A DNA stretch of 64,000 nucleotides. Source: Mesostigma viride. Lineage: Eukaryota > Streptophyta > Mesostigmatophyceae > Mesostigmatales > Mesostigmataceae. The position numbers and the translations under genes are program-made. Location: assembly GCA_009746045.1 (NCBI GenBank), contig RPFO01000072.1:1989985-2053984 (forward strand), written 5' to 3'. Below the pieces are notes generated by a model, which saw only the letters and a program-made list of their open reading frames with translations, was not told the origin of the DNA and searched no databases. Positions 31,909-43,165 of this stretch are shown here, one piece after another (position 1 is the first letter of the stretch; each line of letters starts with the position of its first letter).

Positions 31909-33920
31909 ATTAATTAATTAATTAAACTCGTGCTCCCGTTGGGGAGTCACGGAGCACCGAAGTGCTTTTAATCCCTGTGTGTGCACTACAGGAGAAAGGG
32001 CAGAGACCCCCAGTCTCCTTCATGCCAAAGGCATGCCACAGCTGCAATCGGGCGCGGCTAGCTAAAAGGACAGGCTAACGATCCGGCAAACTGTGGGTGC
32101 AATAAGACCCATGTGAGCATATCATAGCAAGGAGCGTGGGCAAGTAATCTGAACATAGCCAGGGCGTAGCATGGCTGTACTAGGACTAGGCTATGGCTGG
32201 TTGTGTACCGTGCGTTGGCGGCACGTGACTAGGTGTGTTGGCACAGCTAGGCAACATTCTAGGCATGGCTGCCTTAGCGGCAGTGACGCCAATGGTTACA
32301 AGCTAGGGCTATTGCTATTCTAGCCCGCTGGGGGCGTCCACATCTTGTGGTTGATCATCAGGTCCCCGCCCCTCCAGTACACCTTGGGCTTCTGGGGGTC
32401 CTGCTTATGGCGGAGGTATTCCGGCCACAGGTCGCGTCGCTGCTGTTGCTGAGCGGGGGTGAGGTCGTCATCCAGCGTCCAGGTGAGGTCGTGCAACCGC
32501 TTGCGACGAGAGAGGAACCGCTGCTTATCCTCAGGGGAGGAGAAGGTGAGTAGGACTGGTGGGGGAGCCGCCTTGTCCCGTGAGTGGGGAAGGCGGTGGC
32601 ACCCACGCAGTTCTACCTCACCTACCAGGCCCATGAGGGTAAGAAGCTGGTTCTTGAGCTCGTCAGCAAGAGAGGTTGACGTCTCACCTGGCTTCTGGGG
32701 GAAGCGACGTAGCACCACTCGGCACTCGCGGCGAGCGCGATCGGTGACCTCCCGTTGCTGGGCCTGGCGGTGGTCCTCCAGCTCCTGGAGCTTTGTGGCG
32801 ATGGCGTCGGTGGTGGAGGCGGTCGCTGACCGCAGCAGGTCCGCGTAGGAGAGCGGCGGGAGGTCGCCAGCATCCTGCCGGGGTGGCTGGGATGCAATGG
32901 TGGCCGTCTGCTCCGCTATCTTGGGGACCTGTGTGGCCAGGGCCTCGGTGTGGGCGGTGATGGCCTCAAGCTTCTTCAGGAGCACGCCACACTTGCCCTC
33001 CACCTGGTTAAGGCGAGAGACAAGTGCCGCATGCGTTTCCGAAGCTTGTGCCGCGGTGTGCAGCGTCGTGAACTGGGGCTGGAGCTTGTGGACGACCTTG
33101 GTTTCCACGCCGGAGACCCGGGCCTCGACCGTGTTGAGCGTGGTGTTCAGCGATGTCAGCTGCTCGGCCAGCGGCCAGGTCACGTGCTCCTCCAGCACTG
33201 CGCGGATGTCATCCTTGCAGAGGGAGGAAGCCGAGGGGGCTGCCGGCTGTGCGGGGGCTGGGGTGCGGAGCGTGCGGGTGATGTCGATGAGGCGGAGCTG
33301 GAAATGGCTGGTCAAGATAGCCAGGCGTTGTTGTGCTTCGTTCATAGCATAGAGCCAGGACATGTCTCCATCGTAGTCAATAGCCCCCTTCACGAAGAGC
33401 TTCCGCTCCTGTTCGAGGAACTGGAGAACCTCAATGCATTCCTGCGGCGACAATTCTTGCCACCCGGTGAGGGAGAATCCTCGGTCGCCGGGGAGGAACT
33501 GGCGCCATTTGCGAGCGTGGCAGGGTTTCTTGGGCTCAGGCGAGGCGCTGGGAGATGGGGCTGCTGGCGGTGGGTTGGCAGGCCCAGACGGCTGGTTGGC
33601 GGGTAAGCCTGGCGGCGGAACAATGGCGAGGGCGAGAGGGTTGGGCTGGGCGCTGGGAAGCTGTGCCAGCTCCTTTTCCAGCCCTCGTTTTGCTTTGGTA
33701 GTCGTCATAGCTGGTCACGTGCGTAACTTTGTCTATACTGCGTGGCAGCCGTAACCGTTTATACTGGCAAGTGCGTCTTAGAAAGGCGCATCGAATGCAA
33801 GTGGTCTGACCGAATTTGGGGCTCAGACGCAAAAGATCTGAACTCCGCCGTCAGCCATACCGCCGTCAGCCATTTGCGTGAGGAAAGATAGCAAGGTACG
33901 TGCATGCTTGTTGGATGTAT
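31909..33920 (-). mobile_element. ORF1-only L1-like element (half-LINE), copy 2, subfamily A, intact
   Basis: A 2,012-bp element flanked by perfect GACGTGCATGTTA (31896-31908 and 33921-33933). In minus orientation it has a 5' leader with GGCTGACGGCGG repeats, one intact ORF1, a 3' untranslated region with the stem-loop CTCCC-CAAC-GGGAG (31933-31946), and a TTAA-repeat tail. There is no ORF2. Near-identity to copy 3 argues for recent movement. Confidence 0.9.
32320..33708 (-). CDS. L1-type ORF1 protein of half-LINE copy 2
   Basis: An intact 462-codon ORF. The N terminus (about 1-70) is Pro/Ala-rich and probably disordered. A first helical region follows (about 70-150). Residues 165-330 are strongly helical with heptad-like spacing (LTSLNTTLNTVEARVSGVET), which suggests a trimerising coiled coil. 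Next comes an RRM-like segment (CRVVLRRFPQ, ELRGCHRLPH, PPPVLLTFSSPEDKQRFL). The C-terminal domain has DDDLTPAQQQQRRDLWPEYL and KVYWRGGDLMI. This order is that of L1 ORF1p, a nucleic-acid chaperone that coats element RNA. With no reverse transcriptase of its own, the element would depend on an L1-type partner. The start is the first Met after the leader. Confidence 0.85.
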   Translation of the reverse strand: MTTTKAKRGLEKELAQLPSAQPNPLALAIVPPPGLPANQPSGPANPPPAAPSPSASPEPKKPCHARKWRQFLPGDRGFSLTGWQELSPQECIEVLQFLEQERKLFVKGAIDYDGDMSWLYAMNEAQQRLAILTSHFQLRLIDITRTLRTPAPAQPAAPSASSLCKDDIRAVLEEHVTWPLAEQLTSLNTTLNTVEARVSGVETKVVHKLQPQFTTLHTAAQASETHAALVSRLNQVEGKCGVLLKKLEAITAHTEALATQVPKIAEQTATIASQPPRQDAGDLPPLSYADLLRSATASTTDAIATKLQELEDHRQAQQREVTDRARRECRVVLRRFPQKPGETSTSLADELKNQLLTLMGLVGEVELRGCHRLPHSRDKAAPPPVLLTFSSPEDKQRFLSRRKRLHDLTWTLDDDLTPAQQQQRRDLWPEYLRHKQDPQKPKVYWRGGDLMINHKMWTPPAG

Positions 33921-33933
33921 GACGTGCATGTTA

Positions 33934-34582
33934 TTAGCCAGCATGCCCGAATGCATCATGCACTTGCTTGACGTTTGCGCCCTTTCCCGCGAAATCTGGG
34001 CTGTCTTCCCGCGCCTCCGCCAGTTCACAAACGAGTTCACTGGCGAGCAGTTCACTACGTTGTTGCGACCCATGTGAGTGCGTGAACTCGAAGTGAAGGG
34101 CCGGTGAAGCGCCGGTGGCGACCCGGCCGTCGACCCAGTTCACAAAGAGTTCACCGAGCCTCATGTGAGTCGTGCCTTAGCATTTTTAATTTTTTTTTTT
34201 TGTTGTTGTTGATTCCCAGTGAGCCCACCCCCTCCTACTCTGACGGACTTGTATACGGCATTCGACAGCTCTCGTCAAGCCCGATTCAGCTGCAGCATCA
34301 AGGGCGCTCAACTGAAAGTACGAGATTTCGTACCATTTCTGGATGCGGCGAGGCTGGGCGCTGCGGGATGCTCGGGTGATAGGCTGATAGTAAGGATGCG
34401 CAGCTGCAAATTTGCTAGTTCACCTCAGTTCAGATACGGCTGAGTTGTACATCCTGCCGTAGCCTGGCGCCAGCTGTGTTCTGTCAATGACGCAGTGTTC
34501 TGTGTTCCGGAAATTCCGGGTTCCCTGCCGAGCTCGGCCTATACACCGTCCGCATTAGTAGTTTGTTATTAGGCGTCAATTT
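33934..34582. other. Unassigned sequence between two half-LINEs
   Basis: No gene is recognised. A plus-strand frame (34219-34443) contains TLTDLYTAFDSSRQARF and might be a coding relic. AGTTCAC motifs recur at 34023-34150. Confidence 0.3.
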
Positions 34583-34593
34583 TTGCCGTATTT

Positions 34594-36595
34594 AATTAAT
34601 TAATTAATAAGCACGTGACTGCGTCACGTGGGGGCCAATACAGAGTAAAGGAACCTTCAACCCTATATACACAGTGAGAAGGAGGGAGGGCGCCCTAGCT
34701 TCTCTCACTGCCGCAGGTGGGCAGGCCACAGAGCGCTCTCTCCACGGCATGGTGCCGGGGCGCAACACTGTGGGTGCAATACAACCAGTGCAATACCATA
34801 GGTAGGCTGACGCATAGCTTATGCTACAAATGTGAGGTGGGCTCAAGACGTCGGCTAATCAAGGCGCAAGCTGATGGCCACAAGGTGCCAGAGCTAATTG
34901 AAGGTACTATAACGCTGTGCGCTAATATCGTTTCAAGTGCTGTAATGCCTAAGCTATCCCATCATCGATTGCCCCCATCTAGACAACTAGCTGGAGTGCT
35001 CTATCCCGGGGAAGCCCGGGGGGCTTCCACAGTTTCTTGTTGACATAGAGGTCCCCGCCCCGCCAGTACACTTGGGGCTTCTCGGGGTTGGTCTTGTGGC
35101 GGATGTAGTCGGGCCACTGATCGCGGCGTTGCTGCTGCTGGGCTGGCGTCAGGTCGTCGTCAAGCGACCAGGAGGTGTTCACCAGCTTCTTGCGGCGAGA
35201 GAGGAACCAAACTCGGGCTGTGATGTCGCTGAAGGTGAGGACCACTGGAGGGGGCCCAGCCTTGGCCCGTGGATGGGGCAGGCGGTAGGCGCCCTGCAGT
35301 ATCGCACCTGGCAGCTGCATGCACGCCAAGAGCTGTTTCTTCAGCTCGTCGAGAAGAGAGTCTGGGGTCTCCTCCGGCAGCATATGTCGAAGCGCCTGAG
35401 GATGACCCGGCAGCGGCGACGGTCGCGGTCAGCGGCCTCGCGGCGCGTGTCTTCCAGCTCCTGGAGCTTGGTGGTGATGGCGGTCGTGGTAGAGGATGCC
35501 TGGCTCTTGAGCAGGTCCGCCCAGGAGGCGCGAGTCGAGGGGTCATCGCTAGCCCTACCAGCAGGTTGGGAGGCGATGGTGGCCGTGCGCTCGGCGATCT
35601 CGGGGACCTGCGTGGCCAGGGCGTCTACCTTGGCAGCAACTGCCTCAAGTTTCACGGTGCCTTGGCCGACTCGGCCTTCCACCTGATTAAGGCGGGTGGT
35701 CACAGTGGCTGTGGCCTCGGAAACTTTGGTGGCAATGTGCTCTTGCGTAGCAGTAAACTGAGGCTGGAGCTTAAGGGCGACTCTGGCTTCAATGTTGTTG
35801 ACCTTGGCCGAGAGAGTGTTGAGTGGGCCGTCAGCCTGGCGCGTTCAGGGCGGCGAGCTGCTCAGCCATCGGCGCCAGCTGCTCCGCCACTGCAGCTCGG
35901 ATGGAGTCCGTGCTGGGGGAGGTGCTGCTCTGCGGGGATGCTGCAGCTGCTGTGGCTGCCCGTCTGCGCTCATGCAGGAGGCTCCTGAGGCCAGCAGTAG
36001 CCAATCTGGGTGATATCGTGGGCGTCGCAGCGCAGGTAGCTGCACATGATGACTGCCTTCAAGTACGCCTCCGGTTCTTGAAGCAGCCATTCCCAGGCGG
36101 GCTTGGTGACCTTGTCGCCAGGGGTAGGCAGGAAAAACATCGTCACATTGTTCCTTCGTGAGCGTAAAGATTTCCAAGATGCAAAAATCCCGCTGGCCGG
36201 CGCCGAAGCGGCGGACGTCCCATTTGGTATGGGAAGTTCGGGTTTTCTTGGGAATGGGCGACGAATTTGGCGTAGAGCACTGCGTCGAGGGAGGCAGACC
36301 GGGGGGGAGAGCTTCGATCAGCGCAAAAAGGTTGGCGTCCGCAGGAGTTGATGTCGCACGTGCTGCTGTCGACGGGAATGCCGACGACAGCTCAAACTGA
36401 AAATGTTTGTCAAGGCTGCGTTTTGGTGGCATTTGCAAAATACTGCGTTACAGCCGTAACCGATTATACTAGCAGATGCGTCTTGAAAAGACGCATCTGA
36501 TGCAAGTAGCCTGACTGACTTTGGGGCTCAGACGCAAAAGTTCTGAGCTCCGCCGTCAGCCATGTCCGCTCGTGGCTCGTGGCTCGTGGCTGGAG
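34594..36595 (-). mobile_element. ORF1-only L1-like element (half-LINE), copy 4, third subfamily
   Basis: A 2,002-bp element flanked by perfect TTGCCGTATTT (34583-34593 and 36596-36606). The 5' leader resembles copies 2 and 3 (GGGGCTCAGACGCAAAAG). The tail is TTAA repeats, but the terminal stem-loop is different: an 8-bp CACGTGAC stem with a 3-nt loop at 34612-34630. The 3' untranslated region is also unrelated to copies 2 and 3. Confidence 0.88.
34979..36438 (-). pseudogene. L1-type ORF1 of half-LINE copy 4, frameshifted
   Basis: Four overlapping frames (35845-36438, 35341-35703, 35160-35546 and 34979-35383) together follow the ORF1 layout. They hold an N terminus starting MQMPPKRSLDKHFQF, helical heptads (TTRLNQVEGRVGQGT), CRVILRRFDI, PPPVVLTF and a C-terminal DDDLTPAQQQQRRDQWPDYI. 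It is diverged from copies 2 and 3 at many residues but keeps the terminal block. At least three indels make it non-functional. Confidence 0.8.
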
Positions 36596-36606
36596 TTGCC
36601 GTATTT

Positions 36607-36895
36607 GCATTATGAATAACCCTGGATTTTTTGTTGGGAGCCAGTTAGAGTCCCGGGTTCTATATTATTTAATCAAAACCTTTTGTCTGTTTGTTTGTCC
36701 TGCAGCCGTTCAAGGCACATGGGTACTTATTTAATTAATAAATTTCTTTTGTTTGTTTGGTAGATATCGTACACGCCGTCCCCAATTCGGCCGGCAATCC
36801 GGCCCGGCGGCCCCCCTTCGCCGGCCATAGGCTAGAGTCAGTGGAGGTCAGTGATACCCAGAGCCCACAGGAGTTAATTAATTTAATTTTATAAT
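36607..36895. other. Unassigned spacer rich in TTAATTAA and TTTGTTTG motifs
   Basis: No gene is seen. Two pyrimidine-rich stretches followed by AG (TTTGTTTGTCCTGCAG near 36690-36706) resemble 3' splice sites but have no flanking coding sequence. Confidence 0.3.
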
Positions 36896-37044
36896 AATAC
36901 AATAAGTGGAGCCCTGCCACACATGCAGCAGTTAACAGTGGCCTTAAGGTTTCTCAATCCGCACGCGGAAGCAAGAAGCCTCCAGGGTGGGAGGGAGGGG
37001 AAAGAAACAATTGCGGATCATTGCCTGCCTAGCTTGCTTATTAA

Positions 37045-38762
37045 CTCGTCGTCTGTCCCAACTCAGTCCTAATAATAGGACTGAGTTGACCTTTTTCAAC
37101 CGTGTGTAGTGACTAGGTGGGGGGTCCATCCAAGATGCTTAGATGTGGGTCTATGGAGTATTTGATGTCCTCTTGCTGGCAAAAATACTACATCAGTGAA
37201 AACTTGACCCAAACTCCTAAAAATTACATGGATGTATGGCACCGTCGGCGAATTTGCATTTTTGTGTGGAAGCACGAGTGGCAAAAATTGAATAAATTCC
37301 ATATGCATGTTAAAAAAATACAGGCATGTAAAAAATATAGTTCTTGACCTGTGGCAAAAAACTGGACTCAATTTGGCCACTGGCACTGCCTAAAACACGC
37401 CAAATACTGCCAGTCCTATACATAGGACTGGGCCATGCTAGCAATTTGCAAGCATGTAAGTGCGGTCATACTACATAGTAGCGTGGCCACAAACCATGTC
37501 AATCAGCCCATTTCCCTTCAGGCATAATAGGAAAACATACTTGCATCATCATATTGCAGTTATATTGTACCTTATTATGTGTGAAAGCCTATGCATACAT
37601 GTAGGGAATGCGTATGGATACGTAGCTACAAAGGGATGTATTATAAGTAATAACCACCGATATAATGGGTAGGTTAGTCACATTTAATTGTTCTTTACAA
37701 GAATGGACATGGATAAAACTGTATTACCTTGCCATGACATGGCCAGGATACCTGCTGGCACATGATGACAGTGGTTTATCACCATGATTTTTCACTCACC
37801 CGTATAAGCTTGACAGTACCCTTGACGCAGCCCATGACCACACAATCATGCAGTATGAACATAGCAAGAGAATAACTAACATCTATGAAAGTGTTTTAAC
37901 CCATTCAGCACCTAAAACCTTGTACAGCCACGCTACGGTAAGGCAAATGCCTGGTAAGATCATCTAAAAAGATGGTTTTAGAGAGGGGCAGGCAACGGTC
38001 AAGAAAGAGCAGCAAGACTCAAAACTGACAGCGCATCGCAAGCTTAAACTCATGTAAGAATACCAAGAAACGATGAAGCAGCGATATTCCAGCTTTACCT
38101 GGCACGGCTGGCGTTACCTTGGCCCAGGCGGTGCCTGCAAAAGTGGCACTTTGCGGCACACAAACCATGACGTGACAGAGTGGTCGAAATCATCAAATCT
38201 TTACTGCCACTAGACTTAACCTACGACAATACATGATAAAAGGTAGAAAGAAACCTATAAACCCTTCGATTTGATCCGGGAATCAATTGTAGTAATCCAT
38301 TCCGTCGACCTGCCTAATCGCAGATTTTTCCAGCAAGAACAGTGCCGACACCCAGTAAATCGCATCCCCGCGAGGTTAAAATTCACTTGTATCATCTTTA
38401 GGACATAAAAAATCTATTTCCTGGGTTTGGCCCGCAAAATCGTCCGAAAACGTAAACTGCATGCATGGGCGCAAGCCGCCATGGCTAGGTCGTGCATTTC
38501 CGGAACTCACGTTTCGCGTGAAAATGTACCCTTACCACCTGTACTTTCACCGTACGGTTAGACGCCCAAATCAAATCCAAAAAAATCCCAAAAATATGTC
38601 CAAGAAAGATCTTTTCAAGTAGTATTTGAATAAATTTTGAGAAAATTTTTCTGCCAAATATTCCGACCGGGGCGAATTTTCTACAAAACCTCAAAATTAG
38701 GTCCTAAAATTAGGACTGAGTTGAACTCAGTCCTAAAATTAGGACCAGGGACAGACGACGAG
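37045..38762. mobile_element. TTAA-flanked DNA element with CTCGTCGTCTGTCCC ends
   Basis: Perfect 15-bp terminal inverted repeats, TTAA on both sides (37041-37044 and 38763-38766), length 1,718 bp. The empty site is visible in the sister sequence at 40335-40350 (GCTTGCTTATTAAGGCATGG), which proves the boundaries. Subterminal ACTCAGTCCTAA motifs form further inverted repeats. There is no transposase ORF. The interior is related to 24480-25560 although the termini differ. Confidence 0.9.
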
Positions 38763-39336
38763 TTAAGGCATGGCCCGCCGACACACAAGCTGACATCATC
38801 CTAAATTAATTAACACCGGCATGCGTCACACACCGGCCTGAACAGTGCTGAAAACGCCACTACAAACAGCGTGGCCCCGCACCCCCAGGCTAGTGCGTTA
38901 ACCGTACAGGTAGTTGTACAAGGTTCCCAAGACTGACAAACATAAAACTCGCCCATCGACCCCTTGGGCCAGTCCGAATCCACTATACAATAATTAATCA
39001 CGACTCACTAAATAACCCAAATCAGCCAAAGATTCGGTAAGCAACCAGCCGACCCTACAGGTCCCCACCTAACCTCAGCTGGTGCAACCAAACACGAATC
39101 TTTGCAAGTGAAGTCGTATAAAACCTACAATTAATTCTCTCGGACCGCTAATTAACAGCCACCGACCCTTATAAACAACCGGGTCATCCAAGAAAAATTC
39201 GGGCGAGCAGGAAACCCTTTGTACAGATCGAATTAGTCAGCCCATGTCGCAGGCAGCCTTCCACAGCCAGGCCAAGGCATGGCGGCCTTATCTTTCCCGC
39301 ATGCGTTAATTAAACTATATTCAGAGAAAACCGATT
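38763..39336. repeat. Long direct repeat B, copy 2 (candidate LTR)
   Basis: 574 bp, nearly identical to copies at 22066 and 40342. Its first four bases are also the right-hand TTAA of the inserted DNA element. Confidence 0.85.
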
Positions 39337-40341
39337 AAGATCACTCAGCTCCCAAGAAGACCAGCATTTGATTGAATACAATAAGTGGAGCCCTGCCACA
39401 AATGCAGCAGTTAACAGTGGCCTTAAGGTTTCTCAATCCGCACGCGGAAGCAAGAAGCCTCCACCCAATTACCCCCCCTGGCGCCAACCCCATTGCGCCG
39501 ATTAAACTCATGACCACCGTGCGCGAAAGAGCGTGTCGCAACATCTTAAATGGCGACTCAGCCCGCGCTAGGCTATATTAACCCCCGCAGGGGCCCGCTG
39601 GTTCAATGCGACACAAGCCGGTGACCACCCCAAAAGCAAGCCCTCAAAAAGAGCCAGCATTTCGCAATTCCGGAACCGTCCAAAAAGGAAGGAGGTTTTA
39701 CGACACCATAATAGACTGAGCCGCGCAGCAGGTGCTGAGACGAAAAGGAACGACAAAGGTCTGGCGTAGCCTCGCCTCCCTGAGACGCCCTCTCCAACTC
39801 GAGTCTCGCAATAGGGAAATTTCTAGCTTCGGAGCGCAACTCTCGCGCGGCTCCTATTGTCCCCAACCACCCCTCCTCGGCAGGGGCAGCTGGACAACTG
39901 ACCTGCCGCCACAAAAAATAATTTATGAAAAAAACAGGCCGTTGCTGACAGGAACCTGGTTCAGGACCTTTTGAGTCCAGGTCACGTCCCATGCACGCAC
40001 CATCGCAAGGTGGCAAGCCTGCGATGTGACACTAGAGCTGTTTTAGAAACTTATAAACAGCTCCGCCGAAGCTGGCCCAACCGCCGGAGTAGCGCCCCAT
40101 CCTTCGCCCATGTCAAAAAGACCCGCAGCCGGGGAAAACGACATGGGGGTGAATTTAAATTTTCTTTCCGTTGCACGACCAACGATACTATGCTTGGTCG
40201 AACAACTTAGCGGTTGTGCCACCATCTGCCTCGGCTACAAGACAGATGCAACCCGCGCTAGAATGTGCAATTTTGCACAGGCGGCCATTGCCGCCATTGT
40301 GAAAGAAACAATTGCGGATCATTGCCTGCCTAGCTTGCTTA

Positions 40342-40915
40342 TTAAGGCATGGCCCGCAGACACACAAGCTGACATCATCCTAAATTAATTAACACCGGCA
40401 TGCGTCACACACCGGCCTGAACAGTGCTGAAAACGCCACTACAAACTGCGTGGCCCCGCACTCCCAGGCTAGTGCGTTAACCGTACAGGTAGTTGTACAA
40501 GGGTCCCAAGACTGACAAACATAAAACTCGCCCATCGACCCCTTGGGCCGGTCCGAGTCCACTATACAATAATTAATCACGACTCACTAAAGAACCCAAA
40601 TCATCCAAAGATTCGGTAAGCAACCAGCCGACCCTACAGGTCCCCACCTAACCTCAGCTGGTGCAACCAAACACGAATCTTTGCAAGTGAAGTCGTATAA
40701 AACCTACAATTAATTCTCTCGGACCGCTAATTAACAGCCACCGACCCTTATAAACAACCGGGTCATCCAAGAAAAATTCGGGCGAGCAGGAAACCCTTTG
40801 TACAGATCGAATTAGTCAGCCCATGTCGCAGGCAGCCTTCCACAGCCAGGCCAAGGCATGGCGGCCTTATCTTTCCCGCATGCGTTAATTAAACTATATT
40901 CAGAGAAAACCGATT
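40342..40915. repeat. Long direct repeat B, copy 3 (candidate LTR)
   Basis: 574 bp. Downstream of GAAAACCGATT the sequence diverges from the other copies, marking the outer edge of the array. Confidence 0.85.
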
Positions 40916-42371
40916 TGTTTGTTCGTTTAGTCCAGTTGTCGCGCGCCGTTCCGATTCACACGAGTATTGGCTTTACGCGGGGCCGCCACGCGGCCGGCCC
41001 GGGGGACGAGGCGAGGCAGATAGGCATTGCGCGTGTGCGAGTTGTTACGCCTTTGGCATTTGGGCCTTACGGGAGCAACGCATGCGCCGTAGCGCGACGC
41101 GCAGCACTGCATGGTGGGAGTTGACAGCGGCACTGACATGCGTCACCAGGAGGTCAGTGCCAACGCTGGCAAGCAGCACGCACTGGCTGCTGGACTACAA
41201 CACGGACCAAGCTAGGCTGCCAGCCTGGCAATTATGCGGATTGTGCAGGCTGAACATGCACGTGCACGCAAGCTGGCGCGTTATTGATCTCGAGAACTGT
41301 CCGCTGCAGGTAGATAATGTCGTGCAATATTGGCATTGATATTCGGCAGGCTGGCAAGCCGCTTTTGTGAATGCGACGATCGAGGCAGCTTTTCTCGTCA
41401 GGGCCAGCTAGTTGTCGTACATGCTTGGTTGGTGATATAGTTGTTAATTTGGCAAGCTCAGGGGTCGGCAAGTCGACACTGGAGTGCTCTGCGACAAGGG
41501 CATTTTGTCGTCTGGGATTTCTGGCCTACCCAGGTTGTCTAGTTGATTTTGTCGTCTAAAGAGAAAGTGCTAGATGATATGTTTCATATGCGGAACAGGG
41601 AGTCGTTGCAGACAACGACTTAGGATTTTGTGTACTTTTAGGTCTTGAGTGCTGACCAAAGCCGAGTGCGACACGGAGTAGCTTTGGTGTAATTGAAGCA
41701 GTATGGACGACAAAGCGGTTGTCGTCAGGATCAGATACTGAGCGTGGCTACGAGGTAAGGCTGACGCAAGATATTGCGTAAGTGTGAGGCATTCATTGGG
41801 ATAAGTGTGTGTTTCCACCAGGGCGTTGGATGTAGCTCAGACTGTGTGGATCTTTGAACTCTGTCTTGGTCATGGTGGTGCGTGGCAAGTGTGGCCAGCC
41901 CTCCTTTCTTTCATCGAGCCCAGCTATTGCTGAAACAGAGCTGCCAATTAGTTAGGTAGAGTATTGGTAATAAAAACGTTCATTTCATTTGCAACAAAGA
42001 ATTACCCAGTGTGAAGCCTAACCTAGTCATACCTCACTCTCAGGTCTCAACTTTTTGAGAAGTGCAGTTGGCACTGGCTTCTCGTCTTATCCACACAGAG
42101 CTAACTGAGAGTTTGTAGGTAAGCTTGGTCAAGGCTGAGGCCTCTTCCTGAATACTAGGAATAGAGGTAAAGCTGGCTGTGCAAGGCTGTCAAGGCAGGC
42201 AGCTTGCAAGCAGGTCCTGAAGCAGCATTGGTTTTCAGCTTTCAGGCAATTGTTTTCTTTTTCCTTGCCCTGTGCATCTGGTGTGGTGCCAGCAAGTTGA
42301 AGGGGCCAAGTGGTGGCCCCTGTGGTGCATACTGATTTTGCACTACGTCTGCTCACTCTGTAGCCCAGTGA
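40916..42371. other. Unassigned; possibly LTR and leader of the gag at 42372
   Basis: No ORF is convincing. Its position just upstream of a plus-strand gag suggests it could include that element's LTR and leader, but no matching second LTR was found downstream, so this cannot be tested here. Confidence 0.3.
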
Positions 42372-43154
42372 TTGGTTGCAGAAACGGTGCTCACGAGAGC
42401 ACAAGCACGAAGCTTGATGGCAGACCAAGATGGTCAACATCAAGGGGGCGCCAACCCCAACCAAGGCACGGTGGTGGATGGCGCACCGCGGCAGGGTGAT
42501 GCTGCAGGCACGCAGGCATCCTTGCCAACTGGCGACAACGGCAATGGGCCACTCGTCCCACCAGCAGCCTCCGACGGGTTCCGGGATGGGCAGTGGGGGG
42601 GGGGTCGCCGATCGGAGTGGTGGCGTTGTTGTTGTTGGTGGTGACACATCGGTCGTCAACGGAGGGCTGGGTGGCAGCGCGGCAGGTCCTCAAGATGGAA
42701 CAGTACTTCCCATCACACCATCATCGCAGATACGGCTCAGCGGGTTGGCAGGCACCGGGCTAGCGCCGGGGCCAAGTGCCAGCCAGGGGGTGGGTGCGGA
42801 TGTGTTGCAGCAGATTTTGCAACATGTAGCACAATCCCAACAACAGATGCAGCAGCAACAGCAGGCTATGCAGTTGCAGCAGCAGCAGACGGCGCAGTTG
42901 GCGGCGCAGATTGCAAGTCTGCACGCGACGTGGACCGCGCAAGCAACGCTGACATGCACCAGCGCCGCACCTACCACAGCCGCAAGTGTTGCAGCCGCAG
43001 GCGCAAGTTTGGCAGCCCCAAGCGCAGGTGTTGCAGTCGCAGGTGCCTTAAATGTCGCAGGCACCATCCGTGCAGCCACAGGCGCAAGTGCCACAGATGC
43101 AGGCGTCGCGGCAGCATGTGCCTGGGATGCCTATAGTGCACAAACTGGGTTTTC
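42372..43154 (+). pseudogene. Gag N-terminal part of a third LTR retrotransposon
   Basis: The ATG at 42372 (MVAETVLTRAQARSLMADQ) opens a hydrophilic N terminus. A run of G near 42596-42606 shifts the frame into one containing ADVLQQILQHVAQSQQQMQQ, a Gln-rich predicted coiled coil. The last 200 bp read best as a Pro/Gln-rich repeat (PQAQV units). The half-LINE copy 3 interrupts the gene at 43155-43165, and it resumes at 45193. The whole is a Gag polyprotein by virtue of the zinc knuckle downstream. Confidence 0.6.
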
Positions 43155-43165
43155 TTTTGGCGTGC

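Larger units (their letters stand above)
36896..40915. mobile_element. LTR-like noncoding retroelement array, copy 2, interrupted
   Basis: The order is a short internal segment (36896-37044), [TTAA element 37045-38762], repeat B (38763-39336), internal segment of 1,005 bp (39337-40341) and repeat B (40342-40915). Direct repeats flanking an internal region reproduce the LTR-internal-LTR plan without coding capacity. The short segment opens ATACAATAAGTGGAGCCC, the same candidate primer-binding site seen in copy 1. Confidence 0.6.

Noticed and set aside
39603..40016. A 137-codon minus-strand ORF in the LTR-like internal segment
   Set aside because: The sister copy at 22900-23334 interrupts it, and it shows no motif, so coding is unlikely.
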